This document shows, in pieces, positions 1-9,312 of a stretch of 64,000 nucleotides of DNA. A program made the position numbers and the translations under genes. Origin of the DNA: Tethya wilhelma (Eukaryota > Porifera > Demospongiae > Tethyida > Tethyidae); the NCBI GenBank assembly GCA_964030475.1, contig CAXIPT010000017.1, positions 214,816-278,815 on the forward strand, written 5' to 3'. The notes below the pieces were generated by a model. That model searched no databases and was not told where the DNA came from. It saw only the letters and a list, made by a program, of their open reading frames with translations. Each line of letters begins with the position of its first letter. Position 1 is the first letter of the stretch.

Positions 1-36
<36 letters not shown>
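1..36. repeat. (AG)n microsatellite at the window edge
   Basis: Pure AG dinucleotides. Read on the minus strand this is (CT)n, lying 16 bp beyond the donor side of the 53-140 exon of the MOB2-like gene, so it is intronic in that gene. Confidence 0.9.
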
Positions 37-38
<2 letters not shown>

Positions 39-52
39 GCCAAAGGACTTAC

Positions 53-425
53 TCCTTCCCAGCAGTCATTGTGGGACAGGACTGTGTGGTACACATGGCC
101 GATATAGCTCCTACTTGAACATTGACATGATTGAAGAACGCTAGTGCTGAAATTAGGAAGAATAGAGTCACACCCTCACATCCTCACAGGAAAATAATAT
201 CACATGCTCACACTGTCACAAGCTCATAGGCTTAGAGGCTCACATCATCACACCCTCACACACTCACTATTGGTGGCCAGCCATTCGTGAATATCTGTTC
301 TTTTCGGCAGAACAGCTAGATTCTTCAACTTCCCAGCCACTGAGTGATACATGATGAGAGCGTCTGGTTCTAAAAATGGAGGCTTCTTCTCACCCACAGC
401 ATTGTTGCTGGATGATTTGCCCCCT
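53..425 (-). CDS. MOB2: MOB2-like kinase activator, partial (two exons)
   Basis: Two minus-strand exons, 425-268 and 140-53, join in phase (1-nt and 2-nt split codons) with GT-AG sites. The first encodes a stretch with FLEP, then LAVLP and DIHEWLATN. The second continues TFFNHVNVQ and ends near CPTMTAGKE. This is the conserved N-terminal half of MOB proteins, and FLEP plus VLP..D..EWLA fits MOB2 better than MOB1 or MOB4. MOB2 binds NDR/LATS-type kinases in Hippo-like signalling in the cytoplasm and nucleus. The Cys pair in the second exon (C..QSCPTM) matches the start of the MOB zinc-binding region. The first exon has a (CT)-rich acceptor at 426-427. An alternative ATG at 454-452 reads into it without splicing, so the true first exon is unsettled. 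The rest of the gene lies outside the window to the left. Family assignment is firm; the MOB2 subtype is likely. Confidence 0.78.
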
Positions 426-479
426 CTGAGAGTGAGAGTGAGTGTGTGTTTCATGAAAAATACTAATAGATGTTTTCAA

Positions 480-1040
480 ACTTTCTAAATAAAGAACACC
501 ACTATAAAGATCTCTTTGAGCCGATCGCAATGGTGCAAGTCCCATCGTTATATGACATTCCTAGGCTGAGATATTGCTAGTTCTTTTCGTGCGCCTAGAT
601 GTACACAGGTAAGGATTTTCCTAAATAAATTCTTGACAGATTATCAAGAATATCTCAGCCTAGGAAGGTCATAAAAAAGTAGGACTTGCACCATTGCGAT
701 CAGCTCAAAGAGATCTTTCAAATGACCTAGTTTAATCCTACATTTGTATTTTGTCAAAATCCTTCAAAACCATGAACTATAGCCCATGGTCAAGTGCGAT
801 TTTTTTCTCAAAAATGACCATTTTCAAACTTTCCAAATAAAATACACCATTTTGAAGATCTCTTTGAGCCGATCGCAATGGTGCAAGTCCCATTGTTGTA
901 CGACCTTCCTAGGCTGAGATATTGCTAGTTCTTTTCGTGTGCCTAGATGTACACAGGTAAGGATTTTCCCAAGTAAATTCTTGACAGATTATCAAGAATA
1001 TCTCAGCCTAGGAAGGTCGTACAAAAGTAACTTGTGTTTG
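480..1040. repeat. Foldback repeat, two tandem units
   Basis: Each unit has a left arm (for example 855-930) and an inverted right arm (for example 1000-1026) around a loop of about 75 bp. The arms share the phrase GCAATGGTGCAAGTCC and its reverse complement. Units are separated by a spacer of about 130 bp. The same family forms a long palindrome at 51400-52860 and a degenerate copy at 60370-60640. I see no coding capacity. Confidence 0.75.
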
Positions 1041-1049
1041 TATTTGCAA

Positions 1050-1112
<63 letters not shown>

Positions 1113-1295
1113 GGTAAAATAAAGCCAGCACCATGTCACATCTAGTTCCATTATCAGTGAAACAATAAAGAACAAAGGAGACACACCATTCACATAGAGG
1201 GCATTCAATAACAACACCAACAATCTTTGAGCACACACAGGCTCATTATAATACACTGACAATACAAATTGTAGGCTACACGGACACACACACAT

Positions 1296-1335
<40 letters not shown>

Positions 1336-1400
1336 TTGCAAATACAAACACACACACACACACACACATGCGCGCACACACACACAGCAACACAAAGCAT
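1050..1400. repeat. (TG)n and (CA)n microsatellites in inverted order
   Basis: (TG)n at about 1055-1108 and (CA)n blocks at about 1285-1385 face each other. The long open frames here are repeat artefacts, not genes. Nothing else is visible between 1040 and 1600. Confidence 0.85.
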
Positions 1401-1615
1401 CTGAGGTGTTCTAAGAAACCCCCCAAAACAGGTACACATCACAGCTATCTTCCTCCAGTCATAAAAACAAGGGACTATTGATAATAATAGTATCAAAGAC
1501 TGCACACAATATGGCTTCACAAGAAGGAAATATGTACAATGAAAACACAAGAACCAGGTGTCAGTTCATAAATTTTCAACATATGACACACATAATACAC
1601 ACATGTACATGTATG

Positions 1616-1709
1616 CTAGCCTTGTACCCAAGCCTCCCCCAAAAAATATGCGTGAGGAACTCACGAAATATAAAATATGTGGCGGGAAAGGCGTGGGAAC
1701 GAGGCTACA
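1616..1709. mobile_element. Short foldback (MITE-like)
   Basis: Arms at 1616-1635 and 1689-1708 are imperfect inverted copies (CTAGCCTTGTACCCAAGCCT-like against AGGCGTGGGAACGAGGCTAC). The arm resembles the ends of the larger foldback at 25012-25606, so both probably belong to one family. Confidence 0.55.
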
Positions 1710-1960
1710 TGTATGTTTTCTTATATTGTGCTTTTTTTTTTTACAAAATTCTATAAAATTATTTCTAAACAATGAGCACCATATAATCTCATTATGAGCG
1801 TATATTTGATAAGTAAGACTTAATGAGCCATAACGAACAGGAGATAAACTAACACAGGGGGAAAACAACAAACATGAAAGATATTCAATATCAAGGAAAT
1901 CATTCCGACCATACATGTGACCGTTGAAGTTTCTTAAACAACCAAACAACCTCAAACACA

Positions 1961-2354
1961 ATGGCTATCCATCCCCAGTGCCTGCTCAGGCACACACCTA
2001 AGACATCTTCAACAAAAGACAGAGCCACTCAGATGGCTGTAGACTTGAGAACTAGGTCCATCTTAATTCTACAACTAACTAATTTCAAATTAACCCAGTA
2101 GAATCAATCCATCCATCCCAGTGCCTGCTCAGGCACACCTAAGACATCTTCAACAAAAGACAGAGCCACTCAGGTGGCTGTAGGCTTGAGAACTAGTTCA
2201 GTAGGTCTATCTTAATTCTACAACTACATGTAACTAATTTCAAATCAACCTAGTGGAATCAATCCATCCATCCCAGTGCCTGCTCAGGCACACCTAAGAC
2301 ATCTTCAACAAAAGACAGAGCCACTCAGGTGGCTATAGGCCTGGGAACTAGGGG
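1961..2354. repeat. Tandem repeat, about 2.5 units of 140-160 bp
   Basis: Three successive copies beginning near 1968, 2109 and 2268 share the phrase CAGTGCCTGCTCAGGCACAC (itself an inverted repeat around CAG) and ACAGAGCCACTCAG. The third copy is truncated at about 2354. There is no coding signal. Confidence 0.85.
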
Positions 2355-2574
2355 GTGGGTGTATGATAGGGTCCAAAGTGCAACTCCTTTCGTACAAGGA
2401 TGAATACAATGTCATATATTCAAAGAATTATAATTTCAAAATGAAACAGACCACCAGATACATTGAGAAGTGGTGAGGCAACAATGTGAACATATTATTG
2501 TACCGGGTGGAACATTGTGTTCGCTTGTAGCTGAACTGGCAACAGCTTCACACTGACATATGGGCACAACTGTT

Positions 2575-2575
<1 letters not shown>

Positions 2576-2606
<31 letters not shown>

Positions 2607-2610
2607 NTAC
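2576..2610. repeat. (CA)n microsatellite with one unresolved base
   Basis: A CA run immediately 3' of the minus-strand GIMAP gene, with an N at 2607. Confidence 0.9.
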
Positions 2611-2651
2611 AGTAATGGTGTGATACTCTGCAATAATTGCATGCCTGAAGT

Positions 2652-3386
2652 CTACCAAAATATTTTGTGTACAAACATGTCCTTCGAAAGAATATTGACT
2701 TTGCTGTCATAAATTAGTTTACGAATTGCTTCCTGATCAGCTCCAATTTGTGCTTGCATTGATTTCACATCAACTGCTGCAGATATATCTGGATCATCAA
2801 GTTTAGGGAATCCTACTGTGTGTACTCCTTTTCCCATAAACTCTACTATTTCAGCCCTAGTATCATTATCTTTAAACTCTTGCACAAGTTTTTCTCGCCT
2901 CATAACAGACAAAGTCTCACAGTTGGTGAAAATAAGAGCAGATCTAGCCAATGCTTCATCTGTAAAATGCTTCCTGAAGAATTTGAATGTCTTTCTTTCC
3001 TCTTCTGCCCACCGGCCTTGTTTCACTACAAAAAGTATGAGGTGAACTCCTTCTGGGGCTTTGTCCTTAAAGAAAGATTTTATTACCTTAATGGTGTCTT
3101 TGCTACTAGGCTGTAGTGCAACAGTATCAATTACCTTCACAGAATAGGAGCAATCAGGAGTTTCTAGTATACAATTTCTTGCCTCAACTTGTGTAGTTTG
3201 GCTAAACACACCGCCAAAATCAAACTGATTTTCAAGTTCTCCAAGAATTTTATTGGCCAGAGTAGTTTTTCCACTTCCGACATTGCCAATTACTACAACA
3301 TTTCTTTGTTCTGAACTCAATGTAACTTTTACGGTGTGCTCTAGCTCGGCCATAGCCTGCCATAAACATGCACATATACGCCGCAT
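2652..3386 (-). CDS. GIMAP/AIG1-type GTPase, minus partner of pair 1
   Basis: Intronless reading frame of 244 residues. The start may instead be the Met at residue 12 (3353), where MAELEHTV begins. The AIG1/GIMAP GTPase domain fills the protein: P-loop GNVGSGKTT, then IDTVA in place of the usual DxxG (G3 glycine replaced by alanine), then the GIMAP conserved box (VHLILFVVKQGRW...EERKTFKFF), then FTNCE at the G4 position. There is no transmembrane helix or CaaX end. GIMAPs are septin-related GTPases acting on membranes of lymphocyte organelles in vertebrates; sponge function is unknown. It starts 165 bp from the divergent gene at 3552. The P-loop is intact, but the altered G3 suggests reduced hydrolysis (inference). 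Confidence 0.85.
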   Translation of the reverse strand: MRRICACLWQAMAELEHTVKVTLSSEQRNVVVIGNVGSGKTTLANKILGELENQFDFGGVFSQTTQVEARNCILETPDCSYSVKVIDTVALQPSSKDTIKVIKSFFKDKAPEGVHLILFVVKQGRWAEEERKTFKFFRKHFTDEALARSALIFTNCETLSVMRREKLVQEFKDNDTRAEIVEFMGKGVHTVGFPKLDDPDISAAVDVKSMQAQIGADQEAIRKLIYDSKVNILSKDMFVHKIFW

Positions 3387-3551
3387 GCACTGTTTTCATA
3401 CCTTTTTGTGTGCCGCGAGCCTCTAAATACTCTGCATAAAAAATTAATTAATATTCTTGTATTTCCTGTTTTTTATGTATACATACGTACTCTGCAACGC
3501 TGCTGCGACTACAAATAATTATTAGCCAAGTTTTGGCAAAGACTTAACGAA
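3387..3551. promoter_or_regulatory. Bidirectional promoter region of GIMAP pair 1
   Basis: Only 165 bp separate the two divergent GIMAP starts, so both genes must share this control region. AT-rich TATA-like stretches occur at 3434-3445 (reading rightward) and 3466-3474 (reading leftward). They are weaker than the twin TATA boxes of pair 2. Confidence 0.55.
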
Positions 3552-4385
3552 ATGTCTGACGACCTTAAAGAGAAGACCTATACTCAGTCCGTTTATCAAT
3601 CAGATTTCACGAATCACTGTGACTCCTTTGACAAGTCTCTCGACCAGGACACTACTAGGGGAGCATATTTGCTGCGAAACGTTGTTATTATTGGAAAGAA
3701 GGGTGCTGGAAAAGCTACTATCATTAAACACCTGATAGATGAAGCTGGAGGGGAAGTTATTTCAACTGATGGCAAATCCAGGTGGGAAGTCAAATCCAAA
3801 ACTGATATTTTACTTTCCCTGCACAAAGTTGACACACCCTATGTGAATACAATGAGTAACCAGGAAAAAAGAAAGCATTACAATGAAGACTTGAAATGCA
3901 GAATGAAAGATGTCCAGGATGTCCACTTGATAGCCCTTGTATTTCGCCATGGTTACTTTACTCGTGAAGAAAAAGAGATCTTTCAAACTATCACCAGCTA
4001 TTTAACACAAGATGCTCGCAATATCTGTGCAGTAATACTGACAGGATGTGAAGATTTAACAGAGAAAAAGAAACAAGAAGCTGTCCAACGATACAGAACT
4101 GATCCAGATTCCAGGAAAATTTTTGAATGTGTAGAAGAAGTTGTTTGTGTGGGCTTCCCAAATTTGGCTGATGTAAGACCTGAACTAAGAGAAGTGTACC
4201 CAGCCATCATTGCTGTAGACAAAAGAAAGTTGTTGGATTTGGTTGAAAAAAGCAACAAATTAGTCTCACGAATAAATATGTTTGAGTCTGCAAGGCTACA
4301 GCACTCATTACATGCTGCAGTTGGTGTACCACAAAATAATGTATTAGACAGTATTTTTCAAAAACGGAGCTGTAATCTAGTTTGA
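3552..4385 (+). CDS. GIMAP-like pseudo-GTPase with CaaX end, plus partner of pair 1
   Basis: Intronless, 277 residues. An AIG1/GIMAP fold is recognisable from the P-loop region (NVVIIGKKGAGKAT, about residues 43-56), the VHLIALVFRHGYFTREE conserved box, TGCEDL at the G4 position and VGFPNL. The P-loop Ser/Thr that binds Mg2+ is Ala (GKA), and the G3 DxxG motif is absent (DTPY). GTP hydrolysis is therefore doubtful, so I call it a pseudo-GTPase by inference. The protein ends KRSCNLV: the last four residues (CNLV) fit a CaaX prenylation box behind basic residues, which would give membrane attachment without a helix. A polyadenylation signal AATAAA lies at about 4484. It is paralogous to the gene at 5724. 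Confidence 0.83.
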   Translation: MSDDLKEKTYTQSVYQSDFTNHCDSFDKSLDQDTTRGAYLLRNVVIIGKKGAGKATIIKHLIDEAGGEVISTDGKSRWEVKSKTDILLSLHKVDTPYVNTMSNQEKRKHYNEDLKCRMKDVQDVHLIALVFRHGYFTREEKEIFQTITSYLTQDARNICAVILTGCEDLTEKKKQEAVQRYRTDPDSRKIFECVEEVVCVGFPNLADVRPELREVYPAIIAVDKRKLLDLVEKSNKLVSRINMFESARLQHSLHAAVGVPQNNVLDSIFQKRSCNLV

Positions 4386-4754
4386 ATATGTTATATGTTA
4401 TGGTCTTACAATATTATTATAATCCAATTTAATATATACTTTTATAATGATTATATTCTTTATATTTTGCTTTTTCATTTCAAAATAAATTATTATAGTT
4501 TGCACTGCTGTAATTTAATATAAACTATTGCCAAAAAATAAAGAAATTTTCAATATAGCTTATATAATTATTGTTGAAAAATTAATAACATAATAATTAC
4601 AATATAATATAGTTACTGTATAATTATATAGATAATCATAAATACATGCATGGTCTTGCATATATATAGATCTAAGATAGGCTAGCCACATGCAATTAAT
4701 GTGCTATATTATTATAGTATTATAGTCATAATTATACCAGCTAATTGGAATTAT
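4386..4754. other. AT-rich convergent 3' intergenic region
   Basis: About 370 bp between two converging GIMAP genes, very AT-rich, with AATAAA-type signals for the plus gene. No further gene is seen. Confidence 0.7.
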
Positions 4755-5489
4755 CTATAAGCATGTTAAAAGTTTTTTCCACACTGACTCTGTCAGCATT
4801 GCAGTAGATAAATACTGATCACTACTTTCATAAATAAGCCGACGAACAACTTCCTGATCAGTTATCATCTGTTCTTTGTAAATTTCCTGGAGAGCAGGAA
4901 TCATATCATCCAAATTCGGAAAACCAACTGTATGTAATCCTTTTCCCATAAATCTTGCTATTTCAGCTCTTTCTTTGTCTTCCCAAAACTCTTGCACAAT
5001 CTTTTCTCTCTTCTCTGGACCAAGAGCATCACAATTGGTGAAAATAAGGGCAGATATAGCTGAGATTTCCTCTGTGAGATTTTTTCGGATAAATTGAAAG
5101 GTTTTTTTCTCTTCCTCTGTCCAACGTCCTTGCTTTGCCACAAACAGTATAAGGTGAACTCCTTCAGGAGCTTTTTCTTTAAAGAAAGTTCGGGCCAACT
5201 TAAATACTTCCTTGTTACCAGGCTCTCCTTTTTTTGTGTCAAACAGTCCAACAGTGTCAATTACTTTCACTGAGTACATTTTGCCCGTGGCTGTTTGCAA
5301 GACACACGTTTTTGCCTGGATCTCTGTAGTTTGACTAGTAAACACTTTGTTCACTTCGAATTTACCATCTTTAGTTGCAGACCCTAAAATCTGATTGGCC
5401 ATTGTAGACTTTCCACCTCCAGCTTTACCAAGCAGTACAACATTTCGTTGCTCTGATGCTGAAGCGCTTAATGTTGTCATGACTTGCAA
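4755..5489 (-). CDS. GIMAP/AIG1-type GTPase, minus partner of pair 2 (canonical motifs)
   Basis: Intronless, 244 residues. This is the only one of the four GIMAP genes here with a complete motif set: P-loop GKAGGGKST (about residues 20-28), G3 DTVGLFDT, the GIMAP conserved box (VHLILFVAKQGRWTEEE) and FTNCDAL at G4. It should bind and probably hydrolyse GTP; septin-like dimerisation is known for the family. There is no membrane helix, and the C-terminus (KKLLTCL) is not a CaaX box. It is closely similar to the minus gene at 2652, with the same length, consistent with duplication of the whole divergent pair. A TATA-like element reading leftward lies at 5563-5570, about 75 bp upstream of the ATG. 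Confidence 0.88.
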   Translation of the reverse strand: MQVMTTLSASASEQRNVVLLGKAGGGKSTMANQILGSATKDGKFEVNKVFTSQTTEIQAKTCVLQTATGKMYSVKVIDTVGLFDTKKGEPGNKEVFKLARTFFKEKAPEGVHLILFVAKQGRWTEEEKKTFQFIRKNLTEEISAISALIFTNCDALGPEKREKIVQEFWEDKERAEIARFMGKGLHTVGFPNLDDMIPALQEIYKEQMITDQEVVRRLIYESSDQYLSTAMLTESVWKKLLTCL

Positions 5490-5723
5490 ATTTTTAAATT
5501 TGTCACCAGCCTATATTGTGCAAAAAAAATGCAAGATAACAACGTATAGATGGGTGTTTGTTTTTTTATAAACGCGGTGTTCATAGCACATACGGCCGGT
5601 CGACCGCGGCCGCCGGCAAGCGCCTGATCGATCACCCGTTCCACGCGGCGCATGCTATAAAATAGGGCTAAAAATCTTGCGTGCCAGTGTTATTATAGGC
5701 ACGTGTGACACACGACAAAATCA
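5490..5723. promoter_or_regulatory. Bidirectional promoter of GIMAP pair 2 with twin TATA boxes
   Basis: A 234-bp divergent spacer. TATAAAAA reads leftward at 5563-5570 and TATAAAAT reads rightward at 5656-5663. Between them, about 5588-5655, is a GC-rich block unlike the AT-rich surroundings, containing GTCGAC, CCGCGG and GCGGCCGC in succession. The plus ATG lies about 60 bp after its TATA box. Confidence 0.7.
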
Positions 5724-6554
5724 ATGGTATCTACAGAAGGTTACACTAAACTTAAATGTTCTGAAGACCCTGAAGCAATGTCTGTTGATACTGAATTGAC
5801 TGTTACTGAGACTACACCTTATTTACAACGAAATGTCCTGATTATCGGAAATACGAATGCTGGAAAAGCTACTATCATTAAACACCTGATAGATGAAGCT
5901 GGAGGGGAAGTTATTTCAACTGATGACAAATCCAGGTGGGAAGTCAAATGCAGAACTGATATTTTACTTTCCTTAAATAAAGTTGATGCATCTTACAAAA
6001 TGTTTACCTCCGCACAAGGAAAAAAGCAATTCATACCAAAATTGAAGGAACAAATAGGCGTCCAGGATGTCCACCTGATAATGCTTGTATATCGTCATGG
6101 ATACTTCACTCGTGAAGAGAGAGATATCTTTCAACATATTACTAAACATTTATCAAAAGAAGCACGCCTGATCTGTTTTCTAATAGTGACTGGATGTGAA
6201 AATCTGAATGACCATAAAAAAAAAGAAGCTGTAAATATTGAGCAAAATAGAATTAAACAAGATTCCACACCAATTTTAGCATATGTGAAAGATGTCTGTT
6301 GTGTGGGCTTCCCAAATATGGAGGATGTAATGCCAAAGGTGCAAACAGTGTACCCACCCATCATTGCTGAGAGTCGGAAGGAACTAATGGAATTGGTCGA
6401 GAAGAGCAAAGATTTTGTACCAACGGTAGCAATTTTTTCACCCAATGTAGTGCCAGTGAATCCAGAGCCAAATTTGAGCTCTAGAGAAAATACAACTTCT
6501 ACTGTGCATCCATCAATGTTACAAAGAGTTTTTTCAAGATGTAATATATTGTAA
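5724..6554 (+). CDS. GIMAP-like pseudo-GTPase with CaaX end, plus partner of pair 2
   Basis: Intronless, 276 residues. Same layout as the gene at 3552: NVLIIGNTNAGKAT in the P-loop (Ala for Ser/Thr, and Asn in the glycine-rich turn), no DxxG (DASY), then VHLIMLVYRHGYFTREE, TGCENL and VGFPNM. The protein ends SRCNIL; CNIL is a CaaX box whose final Leu would favour geranylgeranylation (known enzyme preference, inferred here). The first part of the domain is nearly identical in DNA to the paralogue: 91 nt from 5859 match 3705-3795 with one mismatch, while the flanks are more diverged. The 3' end runs into AT-rich DNA. It is likely a non-hydrolysing partner of the divergent GTPase at 4755. Confidence 0.83.
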   Translation: MVSTEGYTKLKCSEDPEAMSVDTELTVTETTPYLQRNVLIIGNTNAGKATIIKHLIDEAGGEVISTDDKSRWEVKCRTDILLSLNKVDASYKMFTSAQGKKQFIPKLKEQIGVQDVHLIMLVYRHGYFTREERDIFQHITKHLSKEARLICFLIVTGCENLNDHKKKEAVNIEQNRIKQDSTPILAYVKDVCCVGFPNMEDVMPKVQTVYPPIIAESRKELMELVEKSKDFVPTVAIFSPNVVPVNPEPNLSSRENTTSTVHPSMLQRVFSRCNIL

Positions 6555-6939
6555 ACGATTAATGCAATTGTATCTACTATAATTATATAAAATAGTATTG
6601 TATAAAATGCAGACTTACTGTTAGAAGCCATTAATATATTGTATACTTTGGTTATAATAATACAATGTGACATAATTTTAAAATATTTATTTTTTTTGGC
6701 GAAAATTTTAGTTTAACTAATTATAATTACTGATCTGATTGATGATAATGAAATCAGAAGTTTGCTTAATGAGCATGCATGCAATCTAATGCTATTATAC
6801 GTATGCACACATGGAAAAAAATTAATTGCGTATAGTTCTGCATAGGTTTTTGTCATAATACATGTGTTCATACAATATAAACTCCTAACACATGCACATG
6901 TAGGTATAATAAACAAACTAGTGCTTAAGTGTGTGTGTT

Positions 6940-7000
<61 letters not shown>

Positions 7001-7224
7001 ATGGCCATTCTTTGCGTGATAATATAGTAAAAATATCGATAAAATTATAATAATTATTGACTCAATTATTCATCATGAATACTATGACAGAAATTATAAT
7101 TAATTGTGTTTACGAATGCATATATATGCATATATATATATATAGATAGCAAACATTACAATGCGTGCACAAACACACCCCTCATAAAGTTCACGCCACA
7201 CAAAAATCGCATGCATGCATGCAT
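6555..7224. other. Intergenic, AT-rich, with (TG)n at 6929-6999
   Basis: No open frame with family similarity. It holds a long GT tract at 6929-6999 and ATGCATATAT runs at about 7115-7145. Confidence 0.7.
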
Positions 7225-7440
7225 GAATGAATTCTTACAAAAGTCACGCCACTTTTTCACATGTCATGCAGTCTAGTAAGTTTATATTCATTGGTATTAT
7301 AGTGGCGCCAGTCCATCCCCAACTTGACCGGCTGTGAACCAATATCCTAGCAACAATCACTTTATATAATTTATTCATGTGGGACAGTGTTATATTATAC
7401 AAGAAAAACAAACCCTCCCCCCCCGGTTACAAGGTCACAC
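7225..7440 (+). repeat. Dispersed X-box-like repeat, copy 1
   Basis: Diverged copy of a roughly 300-bp repeat found about 13 times in the window. It has the typical head (ACAAAAGTCACGCCACTT), AGTGGCGCCA, and the core ATCCTAGCAACAATC at about 7344-7358, followed by TTCATGTGGGACAG and AAACAAACCCTCCC. Confidence 0.75.
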
Positions 7441-8079
7441 ATGCACACACACACCCCAAAAACAAAACTCGATCCTTTGGTTACTCTTTAGTCTGGCTGA
7501 AATACAGGCCAGCGTGCTTGTGCACTATATAGGCTGAAGGCACCAGAGCCATGTAATTGTATACACCCCTGGAGAGTGGGGCTATAGTTCATCGCAGAGG
7601 GGCTGACAGCACTCTCAGCAGGTGCACATGGTGTGGGTACAAGCAAGGTAACCCATATACCCAGACCACACAGCTGATATATTAGAGTTGCCAGATTACG
7701 GTCTGTTTGATCGTCAGAAAAACTTCAGGTGCTCATTCACACTTGCATGAGTTGAGTTACACTCAGTCTCACAATCACACACAAGCACAATGTATACAAA
7801 ACAATGATATCATGCATGCATGATAGTATTACATACCTATAAGTATGCTTGCATTGTTACTACATGTCCTGTACTATTATAATAATTATGTATAACTTTA
7901 CAGACTAATAATAATTAACTTTTCCACAACTAGCCTACTTGCATGCATGTACCTCGAATTAATGCATGCATGCATGCATTCAGTCCATAGCTGAGTACCA
8001 TTCAAAATACTCATAGCATGCACCATTGTAACTTTATTACATCTCTCATTATACTATTCATTGGCACATGCATGGTGTC

Positions 8080-8235
8080 ATCATACATGCACGCATGGCC
8101 AGTCAAGCCAACTGAGACAAAATATCTTAGCAACAATCGCTATTGTAGATCATTAATAATTATTACAATGTGCATGTGCATACCTCAGATAAACAAACAT
8201 GTATACTCCCCCCTGGTTACAAGGCCACCTGCATG
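8080..8235 (+). repeat. Dispersed X-box-like repeat, copy 2 (partial)
   Basis: Keeps AACTGAGACAAAATATCTTAG, the CAACAATCGCTAT core at about 8131, and a tail with ATAAACAAAC and CTCCCCCCTGG. The core differs from the consensus by one base (CTTAG for CCTAG). Confidence 0.65.
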
Positions 8236-8433
8236 CAAATAACAAATTAAGGTTTTTAATAAGGCTATATATGGCATTCCACTAACGGCAACACATGCAC
8301 CACTATAATGACTATATCCATAAATATTATTATTGTCTCTCTCATACTCATTACGTATACAGCTCTTGAGGATTAATTTAGTGGCAAAAGACAGAGTAGG
8401 CAGAGGGAAACACAGACGGCAGTAGCATTATAG

Positions 8434-8438
<5 letters not shown>

Positions 8439-8467
<29 letters not shown>
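8439..8467. repeat. (AG)n microsatellite
   Basis: AG run of about 28 bp in an intergenic region. No gene is supported in 7440-8788. Confidence 0.9.
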
Positions 8468-8470
<3 letters not shown>

Positions 8471-8782
8471 CAAAAATTAATGGTCCATAGTTGCTACAAT
8501 CACATTATGAATGTCTTCACACTAACTATCTAGTCAACTAATTGCAGATTATCAAAAGAATGTAACCACAGTATACATATAGCCGCTGTAAGGGTGAGGG
8601 TGGTATGCTTTGATGCCCTTCCCCAGATCAATGTAGCCTACTTTGCGACCAGTCTGTTAATTCAGTTTTAACCTTAATTTTACGTTATTGAAGGCTACAG
8701 TATACATAATACTAGACTGAGAACCATGTCTGCGACCCTTACTAATGTATCATTTACATGAGCCGCGATTTAGTTGGCAATT

Positions 8783-8921
8783 GCATAGTGTGGAAGACGA
8801 GAAGGGCAATTTACGGTCCGGACCCAGATCCGGATAATAAACTTTCCGAGGTCAGGTTTCTGCAATCCGAGTTTGGGTCTATACGGACTGTAAATTGCCC
8901 TTCTCGTCTTCCACAGCATAG
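8783..8921. mobile_element. 127-bp foldback with 6-bp direct repeats
   Basis: Arms of about 32 bp (8789-8820 and 8884-8915) are inverted copies with one mismatch around a 63-bp loop. The element 8789-8915 is flanked on both sides by GCATAG (8783-8788 and 8916-8921), which looks like a target-site duplication. Confidence 0.75.
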
Positions 8922-9005
8922 TACTTAAGCAACCTCCAAGAAGCGGACGCTTCTTGATTCCGAACAGCGGACAAAAGCTGTGCTCCCATGCAGCGTTTCT
9001 TTGCC

Positions 9006-9049
9006 ATACAAATTTGCCTCCAAATAAGTTAACGGAGACAAATTTGTAT
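9006..9049. repeat. Small hairpin, 16-bp arms
   Basis: ATACAAATTTGCCTCC at 9006-9021 pairs with 9034-9049 (one mismatch) around a 12-nt loop. Confidence 0.7.
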
Positions 9050-9312
9050 CGCGAGTGGATACGTAAACCACGCTCAGATTTTAAAAAAATTTTGGGTGAG
9101 CAATGATAAAAAGAGAAGCCCTTCTCATTCTGAAGTAACTACACCAACAAACTAAACACAGGCTGCTTTCTGTTAACTTTTAGGTAACTCAATTTTTTTC
9201 TAGCAAATAGATCTTCACTGTCTACAGTGAGTAATATACAGTATTTTTACTCCAATTCTTCCCTCAACTAGTGTGCATATCCCTGTCCCCTCAGGCCTGG
9301 CATTTGATCCTT

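Noticed and set aside
1003..1550. Long minus-strand open frames of up to 180 codons
   Set aside because: They are made of (CA)n/(TG)n translated as Cys-Val or Thr-His runs; no family signal.
5588..5655. Vector polylinker contamination
   Set aside because: Site series is suspicious, but the flanks are continuous with two plausible TATA boxes; kept as a promoter with a caveat.
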